Shown: one piece after another, positions 1 through 7,892 of the stretch | Layout: each line of letters starts with the position of its first letter | How positions within the stretch are numbered: position 1 is the first letter of the stretch | Assembly: GCA_963844845.1 (NCBI GenBank) | Contig: CAWJPW010000005.1 | Coordinates: 190,652-254,651 of the forward strand | Source of the DNA: CAWJPW01 sp963844845 | Lineage (GTDB): Bacteria > Acidobacteriota > Thermoanaerobaculia > Thermoanaerobaculales > Sulfomarinibacteraceae | Direction: 5' to 3' | DNA: 64,000 nt | Position numbers and translations under genes: made by a program | The notes under the pieces: model-generated | Databases searched by the model: none | What the model saw: only the letters and a program-made list of their open reading frames with translations | Told to the model about the DNA's origin: nothing

Positions 1-1890
1 GAGTTCCCGGTGGGCGGCGCCGCCGCTCTGCGCGAGCGAGGGGAGCTGCGCGAGCGCATCGCAACCGCCAACTCCATCGCCAGGCTCATCAGCCCGCGCA
101 CCGTGGCGGTGGTGGGTGCGTCGCGCCGCGCTTCCAACATCGGGGGTCTGATATTCCGCCACATCCTCGGCGCCGACTTCACGGGGGCCGTGTACCCGGT
201 GAACCACCAGGCCGAGTCGGTCCAGGGCGTTCACGCCTACCCCTCCCCCGCCGACCTGCCGGAACCGGTGGACGTGGTTGTCGTTGCGGTCCCCGCCGGG
301 CGGGTCCTCGAAGTGGCGGAGCAGTCTCTCCTGCGCGGCGCCAAGGGCCTCATCGTGGTGACCGCGGGCTTTGCCGAGTCCAGCGAGGAGGGTGCCGCGT
401 TGCAGCGGCGCCTGCTCGACCTCGTTCGCTCGCACGGCGCCCGACTGGTGGGACCGAACTGCCTCGGCTTGCTCAACACCGACCCCGCAGTGCGCCTCAA
501 CGCCAGCCTCGCCCCCACCATGCCTCCCACCGGGCGCGTGGGCTTCTTCTCCCACTCTGCGGCTCTCGGCATCGTCATCCTCCAGTACGCGGTCGAGCGC
601 GGCCTCGGATTCTCCACCTTCGTGTCGGCCGGAAACCGCGCCGACGTGTCAGGCAACGACCTCCTGCAGTACTGGGAAGAGGACCCCTCCACCGACCTCG
701 CCATGCTCTACCTCGAGACGTTCGGCAACCCGAGAAGGTTCTCGCGCGTCGCGCGGCGGGTTTCTGCGCGCAAGCCGGTGCTCTGCGTCAAGAGCGCTCG
801 GAGCCGCGCCGGCCGCAGCGTGGCCCAGGCGCACATCGGCGCGGCACCGGTGGCCGAGCAGGAGGTCGAGACGCTGTTCCGCCAGGCCGGCGTCATCCGC
901 GTCGACACCCTCGAGGAGCTTTTCGACGTGGCCACTTTGCTCGCCCACCAGCCGCTGCCGGCGGGCAACCGCGTGGCAATCGTCGGCAACTCCGGGGGCG
1001 TCGTGACCATCACGGCCGATGCCTGCGAGGCATACGGTCTCTCGGTCACGCACTCGGGGCGACAACGTCTTGGCACTCTCGCCGGGCCCGAACCTTTCCA
1101 GGCGGCGGTGCGCGCCGACCTGGAGGACTCCGACGTCGACGCCCTCATCGTCATCTACCTGTGCATCGGCGATTGCGACCCCGAGGTGGTCAGCCGTGCC
1201 ATCCGCCGCGGGGTCGTCACTGCCGAGCGGCATACGGGCGTGAGCAAGCCGGTCCTGCTCTGCCTCATGGGGGCTGCCGGCACGGTCCAGGTGCCGGTGG
1301 CAGGCCGTTCGCGGGGCAACCGCGACGCGGTGTTCCCCTCGTATCGCTTCCCCGAGTCCGCAGTGCGGGCCCTCGCGCACGTGGTGGAGTATGCCGAGTA
1401 CCGTCGCCAGCCGCCTGGGCGACTTCTGTGGTACGAGGACACGGACGCGGGGGCAGCCCGCGCTCAGGTCGAGGAGATCCTGTCGCCGCTTCGGGGGACG
1501 GCTCCTGCGAAGGTCTCGGGGGATACCGCCAGAGCCCTCCTGGATGCCTTCGGGATTTCGGTGGATGAGGCGGCCAAGGCACCCCGAAAGCTCTCCCTCG
1601 CGGTGCGCTCGGACCCCGACTTCGGCCCGCTGCTCGTTCTCCGACGGGGATCGGCCCGCCTCCAGCGCCTCACGCCCCTCACCAGCCGTGACCTGCGTGA
1701 GCTCACCGCGAAGATGGATCTCCCGCCCGATGGGAGCGAGGCAGAGCTGCTGGGCCGCCTGTCCCAGCTGGTGGAGGAGCTTCCCTGGCTCACCGAGCTC
1801 ACGGGCACGCTCATCCCGGCGGAGCACGCGGCGGGAGGAAGGGCGGCGCTTGAACCAGACGTGCGAATGGTGTTCAGCCGGGAACCGTAG
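1..1890 (+). CDS. Acyl-CoA synthetase (NDP-forming)-like protein, 5' end cut off by the window edge
   Basis: The frame is open from the first base, so the N-terminus lies outside the window. Visible order: a short linker, a CoA-binding Rossmann domain starting at SIARLISPRTVAVVGAS (about residues 23-120), succinyl-CoA-ligase-like domains with VGPNCLG and FFSHSAALG, then a stunted ATP-grasp region. The ATP-grasp part goes from VSGDTARALLDAFGIS almost directly to DPDFGPLLVL. The usual GYP-x-x-LK and H-K-S-D-V-G-G-V stretches of acyl-CoA synthetases are missing, so catalysis of acyl-CoA formation is doubtful. Proteins with this linker often carry a GNAT acetyltransferase domain in front (SlPatA-type protein acetyltransferases), and the acuB- and acuC-like genes that follow fit that idea. 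The GNAT domain itself is not visible here and remains an inference. Confidence 0.8.
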   Translation, partial: EFPVGGAAALRERGELRERIATANSIARLISPRTVAVVGASRRASNIGGLIFRHILGADFTGAVYPVNHQAESVQGVHAYPSPADLPEPVDVVVVAVPAGRVLEVAEQSLLRGAKGLIVVTAGFAESSEEGAALQRRLLDLVRSHGARLVGPNCLGLLNTDPAVRLNASLAPTMPPTGRVGFFSHSAALGIVILQYAVERGLGFSTFVSAGNRADVSGNDLLQYWEEDPSTDLAMLYLETFGNPRRFSRVARRVSARKPVLCVKSARSRAGRSVAQAHIGAAPVAEQEVETLFRQAGVIRVDTLEELFDVATLLAHQPLPAGNRVAIVGNSGGVVTITADACEAYGLSVTHSGRQRLGTLAGPEPFQAAVRADLEDSDVDALIVIYLCIGDCDPEVVSRAIRRGVVTAERHTGVSKPVLLCLMGAAGTVQVPVAGRSRGNRDAVFPSYRFPESAVRALAHVVEYAEYRRQPPGRLLWYEDTDAGAARAQVEEILSPLRGTAPAKVSGDTARALLDAFGISVDEAAKAPRKLSLAVRSDPDFGPLLVLRRGSARLQRLTPLTSRDLRELTAKMDLPPDGSEAELLGRLSQLVEELPWLTELTGTLIPAEHAAGGRAALEPDVRMVFSREP

Positions 1891-1933
1891 ACGTTTCACC
1901 GCACACGGCTGAATCCGGTTCCGGAGGTCACTC

Positions 1934-2563
1934 ATGCTGGTACGCGACATCATGACCAGCCCCGCACTCACCGTCGGGGGCGAGAGCACGCTCGAGGGAG
2001 CGTGCCACATCATGCACGAGCACAACATCAGACACCTGCCGGTGCTCGAGGATGGGCGTCTGGTGGGCATCATCACCGACCGTGATCTTGGAGGGTCCTC
2101 CTCGTCGTTCTGCGTGGCCCCGGCGGCGCCGCGAGGACTGGTACGGGAGGCCATGACCCAGCCCGTCCGTACCGCGAGCGCGGATGACCCCGTGGAGGAT
2201 GCTGCCCGCGTCATGCGCGAACTCAAGATCGGCTGCCTTCCGGTGGTGGAGGACGAGCGCCTCGTGGGCATCGTCACCGGCATCGACCTCCTCGACGCCC
2301 TGCTCCGCCTCACCGGCGTGCATCGCCCCGGGGGCCGCCTGGAGATCCGCCTGCAGGATCGCCCCGGTGAGCTCGGGCGGCTCATGACCCTGTTCGGTGA
2401 ACGCCGCGTGAACACGCACTCGGTCCTCACCCACCCGGAGGAGGGCGGGGCGGTGAGGGTTGTGCTGCGGGTCGGCACGTTGGAGACCCGGCCCCTGGCC
2501 AACACCCTGCGCGAGATGGGCTTCGAGGTGGTGTGGCCGCCGGAGAAGCCATGGCAGGAGTGA
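1934..2563 (+). CDS. acuB: CBS-domain pair plus ACT domain protein, AcuB-like
   Basis: This 209-residue protein has two CBS repeats (about residues 1-57 and 66-122, with HNIRHLPVLEDGRLVGIITDRD and IGCLPVVEDERLVGIVTG as the cores) and a C-terminal ACT domain (about 130-205, RPGELGRLMTLF). The same CBS-CBS-ACT order is found in AcuB, the middle gene of the acetoin/acetate-utilisation operon acuABC. CBS pairs usually bind adenine nucleotides and ACT domains bind small ligands, so it is probably a sensor, but no ligand can be named. The start has a good ribosome site (GGAGG at 1923-1927). The stop overlaps the next gene by 13 bases, implying translational coupling. Confidence 0.85.
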   Translation: MLVRDIMTSPALTVGGESTLEGACHIMHEHNIRHLPVLEDGRLVGIITDRDLGGSSSSFCVAPAAPRGLVREAMTQPVRTASADDPVEDAARVMRELKIGCLPVVEDERLVGIVTGIDLLDALLRLTGVHRPGGRLEIRLQDRPGELGRLMTLFGERRVNTHSVLTHPEEGGAVRVVLRVGTLETRPLANTLREMGFEVVWPPEKPWQE

Positions 2564-3684
2564 TCTTCAACCCAGGCTACGCAGCCTACGACTTCGGAGC
2601 GGAGCACCCGTTCTCCCCTGCCCGCGTGGCCATGACGCTCGATCTCCTGGACGCGCTCGACCACCCTGTGACCTGGACCACCGCGCCGACTGCGACCCGC
2701 GATGAGATCCTCACCGTCCATGAAGAGCCCTACGTCCGTGCGGTGGAGGCCCTGAGCAGCGACCAGTCCGCCATCGACGGCTCGTCCTTCGGCCTCGACA
2801 CCGCCGACACACCGTGGTTCCCCGGCATGGACGAAGCCGGGCGCTGCGTGGTCGGCGGCACGCTCGAGGCGGCGCGCCGCATCGCCGACGGGCGCGAGAC
2901 CTGCGTCCTCCAACTGGGCGGTGGGCTCCACCATGCCCATCCCGGATGGGCCTCGGGCTTTTGCGTCTACAACGACCTGGCGGTGGCCATCCGCCACCTC
3001 GTGGACAGCGGGCTGTTCGTCGCCTACCTGGACATCGACGTGCATCACGGCGACGGCGTGCAGGACGCCTTCTACCGGGACGAGCACGTGCTGACCATCA
3101 GCCTGCACGAGTCCGGGCAGTACCTTTACCCCGGGTCCGGCGAGATCTACGAGCTCGGCGAGGGTATGGGCCGAGGGCTCGCCGTCAACATGCCGCTCGA
3201 GCCCTTCACCGAGGACGACGGCTATCTGGAGGTCTTCGACGCGGTTGTTCCGCAGGCGCTGCAGTGGTTCGGCCCCCAGGTTCTCGTGGTCCAGGCGGGC
3301 GCTGACGGGCACTTCGCGGACCCTCTCGCCGATCTTGCGTTGACGACCCGTGGGTACGAGGCGCTTCACCGGCGCATCCTGGCACTGGCTGAGCGCTTTA
3401 CCCAGGGGCGGCTCCTGCTGACCCTCGGCGGCGGCTACACCTTCCACGCGGTGACCCGGGTGTGGACGATTCTCTACCTGGTGCTTCATGGGCTTCCGGT
3501 TCCTGAGGAGATCCCCGAGGCCTGGTCGAGGAAGTGGGCGCCTCGCCTGAAGGGGCGCGTCCCGCGGACTTTGCACGACGCGCCTAACCCGTTCGAGCCG
3601 ATCCCCCGGCGCCCCGAGATCACCAAGCGGAATCGCGACGTCTCCACCAGGCTGCTCGACTCCCTTGCGCGCTACTGGTTCTAG
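2551..3684 (+). CDS. acuC: AcuC-type class II histone-deacetylase family protein
   Basis: A 377-residue zinc-dependent deacetylase of the arginase/deacetylase fold. Visible active-site elements are the paired histidines in GGGLHHAHPG, the metal site DIDVHHGDG, the Asp in QAGADGHFADPL and the catalytic Tyr in LGGGYTFHA. AcuC enzymes remove acetyl groups from lysine, classically reactivating acetyl-CoA synthetase. I chose the ATG at 2551, which overlaps the acuB-like stop and begins MAGVIFNPGYAAYDFG; a GTG 18 bases upstream is also open. Together with the two preceding genes it forms what looks like a reversible lysine-acetylation module. The order matches Bacillus acuA-acuB-acuC if the first gene is the acetyltransferase. 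Confidence 0.88.
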   Translation: MAGVIFNPGYAAYDFGAEHPFSPARVAMTLDLLDALDHPVTWTTAPTATRDEILTVHEEPYVRAVEALSSDQSAIDGSSFGLDTADTPWFPGMDEAGRCVVGGTLEAARRIADGRETCVLQLGGGLHHAHPGWASGFCVYNDLAVAIRHLVDSGLFVAYLDIDVHHGDGVQDAFYRDEHVLTISLHESGQYLYPGSGEIYELGEGMGRGLAVNMPLEPFTEDDGYLEVFDAVVPQALQWFGPQVLVVQAGADGHFADPLADLALTTRGYEALHRRILALAERFTQGRLLLTLGGGYTFHAVTRVWTILYLVLHGLPVPEEIPEAWSRKWAPRLKGRVPRTLHDAPNPFEPIPRRPEITKRNRDVSTRLLDSLARYWF

Positions 3685-3797
3685 GGCCGTGGCAGGCGGG
3701 CATGGGATCTCACACCTCGGAGGTGCAGCCGCGTCGGCCTCGTCCGCAGAAGAGCGGTGAGTGCAGGTCGGCAGAGCTCGATCGCCAGTCAGACAAT

Positions 3798-3828
3798 ACT
3801 TGACAAGTGACCGCTCAAGTGTTAGAGA
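3798..3828 (+). promoter_or_regulatory. Promoter overlapping a HAIR-like (HspR-type) inverted repeat
   Basis: TTGACA (3800-3805) is followed after 17 nt by TAGAGA (3823-3828), a good sigma-70-type pair. Overlapping it is the inverted repeat CTTGA-N11-TCAAG (3799-3803 and 3815-3819; one more matching base on each side). HAIR, the HspR operator, is CTTGAGT-N7-ACTCAAG, which has the same outer half-sites and the same 11-nt spacing between them. The inner two bases of each half differ. It sits about 85 nt upstream of the fmdB-like start. HspR or another MerR-family repressor is an inference. Confidence 0.5.
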
Positions 3829-3883
3829 AGCAGCTGCGCTGGAGGTCCTGCTGGTCCTGCCAACGCCCTCTTGGAGGAACGGC

Positions 3884-4177
3884 ATGCCTTTGTACGAGTA
3901 CCTGTGCAGTGCGTGCGCCCAGCGCTTCGAGCGGCTCGAGAGCTTCGATGCCGATCCCCAGCCCCCGTGTCCCGCCTGCGGCGGCACCGCCAGTCGCCAG
4001 CTCAGCGTGCCGGCGCTGCAGTTCAAGGGCAGCGGCTTCTACGTGAACGACTACGGCCGCGGCTCTTCACCGGCGAGCACGTCCTGCTCCGCTGGCTCGG
4101 CGACTTGCAGCGCCTCCTCGAGCCCGACCGAGGCCTCGAGCACACCGTGCTGCGGCGGCAAGGGCTGCGCGGCCTGA
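3884..4177 (+). CDS. FmdB-family zinc-ribbon protein
   Basis: A 97-residue protein that opens with the family signature MPLYEYLCSACAQRFE and has a second cysteine pair, CPACGG, giving one zinc ribbon (about residues 8-35). The tail is Ser/Thr/Cys-rich and ends CCGGKGCAA, as is common in this family (FmdB/YHFO-type putative regulators). The ATG at 3884 has GGAGG seven bases upstream; the frame is open further upstream but that extension overlaps the promoter. The biochemical role of these proteins is not established. The heat-shock-like operator in front suggests stress control. Confidence 0.85.
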   Translation: MPLYEYLCSACAQRFERLESFDADPQPPCPACGGTASRQLSVPALQFKGSGFYVNDYGRGSSPASTSCSAGSATCSASSSPTEASSTPCCGGKGCAA

Positions 4178-4202
4178 CCAATCGGGACGCGAATCAGCCT
4201 GA

Positions 4203-4628
4203 TCAGCTCGCCGGCCCGGTTCCCCAGAGGTTTGGAACCAACGACGCTTCCAGCAGATGGACATGAACACGGTCGTCGCCGGTCTTCGCGGCGATCGTCG
4301 CGAGCTCGGCGTCCCAACCGTGCCTGCCGGCTGGCGTGCTCACGACGAGACGAAGGCGGTTGAACCTCCGGGCGTCCCGCTCCGTGCGGCCCGCCTCCAC
4401 GATGGACGGGAGCCGAGCCCGAAAGCCACCGGTGTCGGCGGGGCACAGAATCCACACCAGGAGCCTCCCGCCCACCTCGAGGACGCCTCTGACCTCGGCC
4501 ACGTGTGCCAGCCCAGGCGCCTCCTTCACCTCGATGCGCGCCAGCACGTCGTCAGGGCACCCGCAGCCCAGGGTCTCGCGCACGAAGCGGGCCAGGTCGG
4601 CGGTCGATGCAGGCTGTCGCGCGAGCAT
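4203..4628 (-). CDS. Conserved hypothetical protein with a CGCP motif
   Basis: A 141-residue protein of unknown function. The start is fixed by a strong ribosome site, GGGGAGG (4634-4640), just before ATG at 4628; the open frame extends further but without support. Near the N-terminus it has FVRETLGCGCPDDVLARIEV, a short Cys-x-Cys-Pro segment of the kind that can bind metal or form a disulfide. After that comes an alpha/beta-looking body with a histidine/aspartate-rich C-terminal part (GDDRVHVHLL). No signal peptide or membrane segment. It is convergent with the fmdB-like gene and divergent from the DUF3592 gene. I recognise the motif as conserved but cannot name a function. Confidence 0.65.
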   Translation of the reverse strand: MLARQPASTADLARFVRETLGCGCPDDVLARIEVKEAPGLAHVAEVRGVLEVGGRLLVWILCPADTGGFRARLPSIVEAGRTERDARRFNRLRLVVSTPAGRHGWDAELATIAAKTGDDRVHVHLLEASLVPNLWGTGPAS

Positions 4629-4761
4629 ACCGTCCTCCCCTAGCAGGATAACAACGCCTGCAGCACTTTCCTGAAGCCACATGGAGAACCCGCCTTGCCC
4701 GCAGCTCGCCCTGGTCACTGCTGAGCGACACGCCCCCGCGTCGTCTCCGGCTAGCCCGGGC

Positions 4762-4767
4762 TAGAAT
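4762..4767 (+). promoter_or_regulatory. -10 box TAGAAT six bases before a GTG start (leaderless)
   Basis: TAGAAT is followed by 6 nt and then the GTG at 4774. With the usual 6-8 nt from -10 box to transcription start, the mRNA would begin at or next to the start codon. No Shine-Dalgarno is present. Confidence 0.5.
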
Positions 4768-4773
4768 GATCTC

Positions 4774-6480
4774 GTGCCTCCACTGCGAATCACGAGCCCG
4801 AGCGCTCCCGGTGGCTGTGGCCGTGTCTTCGTGACGCTGTTCTTCGGCGTGTTCCTCGCCGCCGGCCTCCTCTTTACAGGGATGCTCGGGCGCGAGGTCC
4901 TCGCCACCGTCGCCACCTGGACGTGGCAGACCGCACCGTGCACCGTGGTCTCCAGCACGGTGACGCAGGACGGCAGCAGCTTCGGCGTCGACATCTCCTA
5001 TCGCTATCAATGGGAGGGCGTCGATCACCTGGGCACCACATTCACGCAGGGCAGCTACTCGACCTCCGACGTGTCCGCAGCCGAACGCGCGGCGGACCGC
5101 TACGCCGTGGGGGCCGAGGCCACCTGCTTCGTCGACCCCGACGACCCCGCACACTCGATGATCCGTCGCCGCTCGCTGTGGTTCGCCTTCACTCTCCTCC
5201 TGCCCCTCGTCTTCGTCGCCGTCGGGGTTGGTGGAATCTGGGGGGTCTGGCGCCGCAAGCCCACGACGCCGGCGGGAGATCTCCAGCCACTGGCGCCGGC
5301 AGCCACCCGCAAGAGTCGGGTCGCTCGTACCGCTCTGCTCGTCCTCTTCGGCCTCTTCGCGCTGGCGGGCGGTGTCGCCACCTACTTCATGCTGATCCGC
5401 CCGGCGGTGCGGGTGTTGGTCGCCCAGGGCTGGGAGGCGACGCCGTGCCGAGTGCTCTCCAGCGAGGTTCGCTCTCACAGGAGCGACGACGGGACGACCT
5501 ACAGTGTGGAGATCCTCTACCAGTACGAGCTCCAAGGCCGGAGCTTCCGCGGGAACCGTTACGACTTCCTCGGCGGCTCGTCCGGTGGCTACGAGGGTAA
5601 GGCCAGGGTCGTCGAAGCCCATCCCGTCGGCAGCACAACGGTGTGCTACGTGAATCCTGACGACCCCCACGATACCGTTCTGGAGCGGGGCTTTCGTGCC
5701 ATCTACCTCGTCGGGCTCGTTCCGCTGCTGTTCTTCGTGATCGGCGCGGCGGGGTTGACGGCATTGAAGCGCGGACGCTTCTCGGGGCGCACCGCGAAGA
5801 CCGCTGTACCCGGCGCGGGCGCGCCGGCATCTCCCGCTGCAAGCCCACCGTCCGCACCGGGACCGGTGGAGCTGCGCCCGCAGGCATCGCCGCTCGCCAA
5901 GCTCGCAGGCATGACGTTCTTCGCACTTTTCTGGAACGGCATCACCGGCGTCTTCGTGTTCCAGCTCGTGGGGGAGTGGCGCTCAGGGGCTGCCCCGTTG
6001 GGAGGAACGCTCTTCATGGTGCCCTTCGTGCTGATCGGGCTGGCCACCCTGAGCGCCGTCGGCTACTTCTTCCTCGGCCTCTTCAACCCCCGCCCGATCC
6101 TGCGTCTGCCCACCGGCTCACCGGCACTGGGCGACCGCCTCGACGTGGAGTGGGAGCTGCACGGCAGCGTCGAGCGCATCCGCACCTTCCGGATCGCGCT
6201 CACGGGCCGGGAGGAGGCGACCTACCGTCGGGGGACGAACACGCAGACGGACCGCGAGACCTTCGCCGACATCACGGTGTTCGAGAGCAACAGCCCCTGG
6301 GAGATGCGCCGCGGTCAGACCGCGGTGGTGATCCCTTCCGACACGATGCACACATTCACCGCGCCGAACAACAAGGTCGTCTGGGCCATCGCCGTCCACG
6401 GCGACATTGCGCGCTGGCCGGACATCGACGAAGACTTCGCGGTCGACGTGCTGCCCAGACCGCTGGAGCTCGAAACTTGA
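4774..6480 (+). CDS. Membrane protein with two DUF3592 domains and an arrestin-like tail
   Basis: A 568-residue protein. It has an N-terminal membrane segment (about residues 12-35), a first DUF3592 module (WQTAPCTVVSS to FVDPDDPAHSM), a membrane segment, a linker, another membrane segment, and a second DUF3592 module (GWEATPCRVLSSEV to YVNPDDPHDT). Then come further membrane segments near residues 310-330 and 375-440. The C-terminal about 130 residues are soluble and beta-rich (SPALGDRLDVEWELHG onward) and look like an arrestin/Spo0M-type sandwich. The two DUF3592 copies are an internal duplication. Function unknown. The stop overlaps the next start as TTGA, so the two are probably translated together. 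Confidence 0.8.
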   Translation: MPPLRITSPSAPGGCGRVFVTLFFGVFLAAGLLFTGMLGREVLATVATWTWQTAPCTVVSSTVTQDGSSFGVDISYRYQWEGVDHLGTTFTQGSYSTSDVSAAERAADRYAVGAEATCFVDPDDPAHSMIRRRSLWFAFTLLLPLVFVAVGVGGIWGVWRRKPTTPAGDLQPLAPAATRKSRVARTALLVLFGLFALAGGVATYFMLIRPAVRVLVAQGWEATPCRVLSSEVRSHRSDDGTTYSVEILYQYELQGRSFRGNRYDFLGGSSGGYEGKARVVEAHPVGSTTVCYVNPDDPHDTVLERGFRAIYLVGLVPLLFFVIGAAGLTALKRGRFSGRTAKTAVPGAGAPASPAASPPSAPGPVELRPQASPLAKLAGMTFFALFWNGITGVFVFQLVGEWRSGAAPLGGTLFMVPFVLIGLATLSAVGYFFLGLFNPRPILRLPTGSPALGDRLDVEWELHGSVERIRTFRIALTGREEATYRRGTNTQTDRETFADITVFESNSPWEMRRGQTAVVIPSDTMHTFTAPNNKVVWAIAVHGDIARWPDIDEDFAVDVLPRPLELET

Positions 6481-6860
6481 GCGAGCTGATCCTGCACCTT
6501 GACGGCGACCGCTCAGCCTTCCGTCCGGGTGAGGTGGTGTCGGGCACTCTCAGGTGGCGCCTGTCCGACACCTCCGAAACCCTCACTGTCCGCCTGCTGT
6601 GGTTCACCCAGGGCAAGGGCACGGTCGACGTCGGCGTGGTCGACGAGCACCCGGTCTCTGCACCGGGACCTTCCGGCGAGGAGCCCTTTCGCTTCCGCCT
6701 TCCCGCCGGTCCCTACTCGTTCTCGGGGCGCCTGATCTCCCTGCTCTGGGCGGTGGAGGCGGCGGCTTCGCCCGACACGGTCGCTCGGGTCAACCTGATT
6801 GTCTCCCCTACCTTGGTGGAGGTGCTGGTGGGGCCGCAGCCGGGCCTGGACGGTTCCTGA
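6477..6860 (+). CDS. Small arrestin-like beta-sandwich protein
   Basis: A 127-residue protein starting at TTG 6477, which overlaps the TGA of the previous gene by three bases. It reads SELILHLDGDRSAFRPGEVV and continues as alternating beta strands (SGTLRWRL, LTVRLLWFTQGKG, FRFRLPAGPYSFSG). This is the pattern of arrestin-like or Spo0M-like domains, where a 'drawn-up' ligand typically binds along the sandwich. No signal peptide. It resembles the C-terminal domain of its upstream neighbour, which suggests partnership or duplication. Function inferred only at fold level. Confidence 0.65.
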   Translation: MSELILHLDGDRSAFRPGEVVSGTLRWRLSDTSETLTVRLLWFTQGKGTVDVGVVDEHPVSAPGPSGEEPFRFRLPAGPYSFSGRLISLLWAVEAAASPDTVARVNLIVSPTLVEVLVGPQPGLDGS

Positions 6861-6863
6861 CCC

Positions 6864-7529
6864 ATGAAGCCCCGCGACAACCCCTTCGCGAGTCACCACC
6901 TCGAGGCCCTGCGGTTCCGGCCCGTGGGCACCTCCTGGGAGGAGCTTCTCGCTCGTCTCGACACGCTCGGTGGCCGAGCAGTCATCGTGGGTTCCCACGG
7001 ATCCGGCAAGACGACGCTACTCGAGGCGCTGGCCGGCAGGCTCGCCCAGCGGGGTCTGCAGGCGAGGGTCGTGCGTCTGGAGGGATACGGCCCGGCTTTC
7101 CTGGGCGCCGGCCCGTTCGCTCCCTGCGACGCCGTGCTGCTAGACGGCGCCGACCGTGTCGGTTCCATCGCGTGGGCGCGACTGCGATGGCGGTGCCGAC
7201 GGGCTGCCGTTCTGCTGGTGACGTCGCACCATGGCGGGCGTCTGCCCACGCTTCATCATTGCGTGACGTCGCCACAGCTCCTCGCCGACCTCATCGCGGA
7301 CCGTGTCGGTGGCCGCTCGTGCCAGCACCTGCGGCTCGCAGAAGACCTCCATCGAAGGCACGGCGGCGACCTCAGAGCGGCGCTGCGGGAGCTTTACGAT
7401 CACGTTCGTGAGACGCCGGGGGGTGTCGGCGTCAGCTCAGTCGCTTTCGCACCGGCTGGCGGGCCGCGCGGGGCGGCGCCGCCGAGGAAAGCCGCGGCTC
7501 AGTGGCCACGGGGACCCCGAGAGCGCTGA
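6864..7529 (+). CDS. P-loop ATPase-like protein
   Basis: A 221-residue protein whose only clear motif is a Walker A, VGSHGSGKTT, near residue 43, followed by an AVLLDGADR segment that could act as Walker B. The rest is typical of small AAA/ATPase-like proteins (GDLRAALRELYDH). It begins 3 bases after the arrestin-like gene and so closes a three-gene operon: DUF3592 membrane protein, arrestin-like protein, P-loop protein. Its last 98 bases overlap, tail to tail, with a minus-strand gene; the Pro/Arg-rich C-terminus in that overlap is probably poorly constrained. No specific function can be given. Confidence 0.65.
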   Translation: MKPRDNPFASHHLEALRFRPVGTSWEELLARLDTLGGRAVIVGSHGSGKTTLLEALAGRLAQRGLQARVVRLEGYGPAFLGAGPFAPCDAVLLDGADRVGSIAWARLRWRCRRAAVLLVTSHHGGRLPTLHHCVTSPQLLADLIADRVGGRSCQHLRLAEDLHRRHGGDLRAALRELYDHVRETPGGVGVSSVAFAPAGGPRGAAPPRKAAAQWPRGPRER

Positions 7530-7785
7530 GGGGGAGCCGTCGCAGAACCTGGCGGCCGTTGTGGTCGAGCACCGAAACGCCGGAACCCTCCCCCAGCTCC
7601 AGCTCGGCCACCTGGGACGCGCGGCCATAGCGCCGGCGAACCTCCTCCACCGCCACCTCATGGGCGATGAAACGGGTCACGCCCAGCCTGGCAAGGCGTG
7701 CGACGAGCTGTGGGTCCGTCACTGACCCCAGCGAGGTCAGGATGAGCAGCGGTGCACGCTCGGTAAAGAGCACGTAGGCCCGCAT
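7432..7785 (-). CDS. Hypothetical protein
   Basis: A 117-residue protein with a plausible ribosome site (AAGGGGA) before ATG 7785. The first 85 residues look structured (APLLILTSLGSVTDPQLVARLARLG, VTRFIAHEVAVEEVRRRYG, VLDHNGRQVLRRLPLSALG); the last 30 are a basic, low-complexity tail overlapping the opposite gene. No membrane segment or known motif. It diverges from the cation-transporter gene. I do not recognise a family. Confidence 0.5.
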   Translation of the reverse strand: MRAYVLFTERAPLLILTSLGSVTDPQLVARLARLGVTRFIAHEVAVEEVRRRYGRASQVAELELGEGSGVSVLDHNGRQVLRRLPLSALGVPVATEPRLSSAAPPRAARQPVRKRLS

Positions 7786-7892
7786 GGCCGATCCCCTTTC
7801 GCCCTACCTTGAAGATCGGTCGTTCCCCTCTTGCCGTCAATGGCCGTCGGGCCGAGCGTGACCTGCTACCATGTCGCAATCCTGGAGGAAGA

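Noticed and set aside
649..4026. A 1125-codon open frame on the minus strand
   Set aside because: It is antisense to the acyl-CoA-synthetase-like, AcuB and AcuC genes, all with clear motifs. Long antisense frames are expected at this GC content, and its translation is Arg/Gly/His-rich without domains.
6864..7529. P-loop protein as an ABC or toxin-type ATPase
   Set aside because: Only Walker A is clear; no ABC signature or toxin partner, so it is left as a generic P-loop protein.
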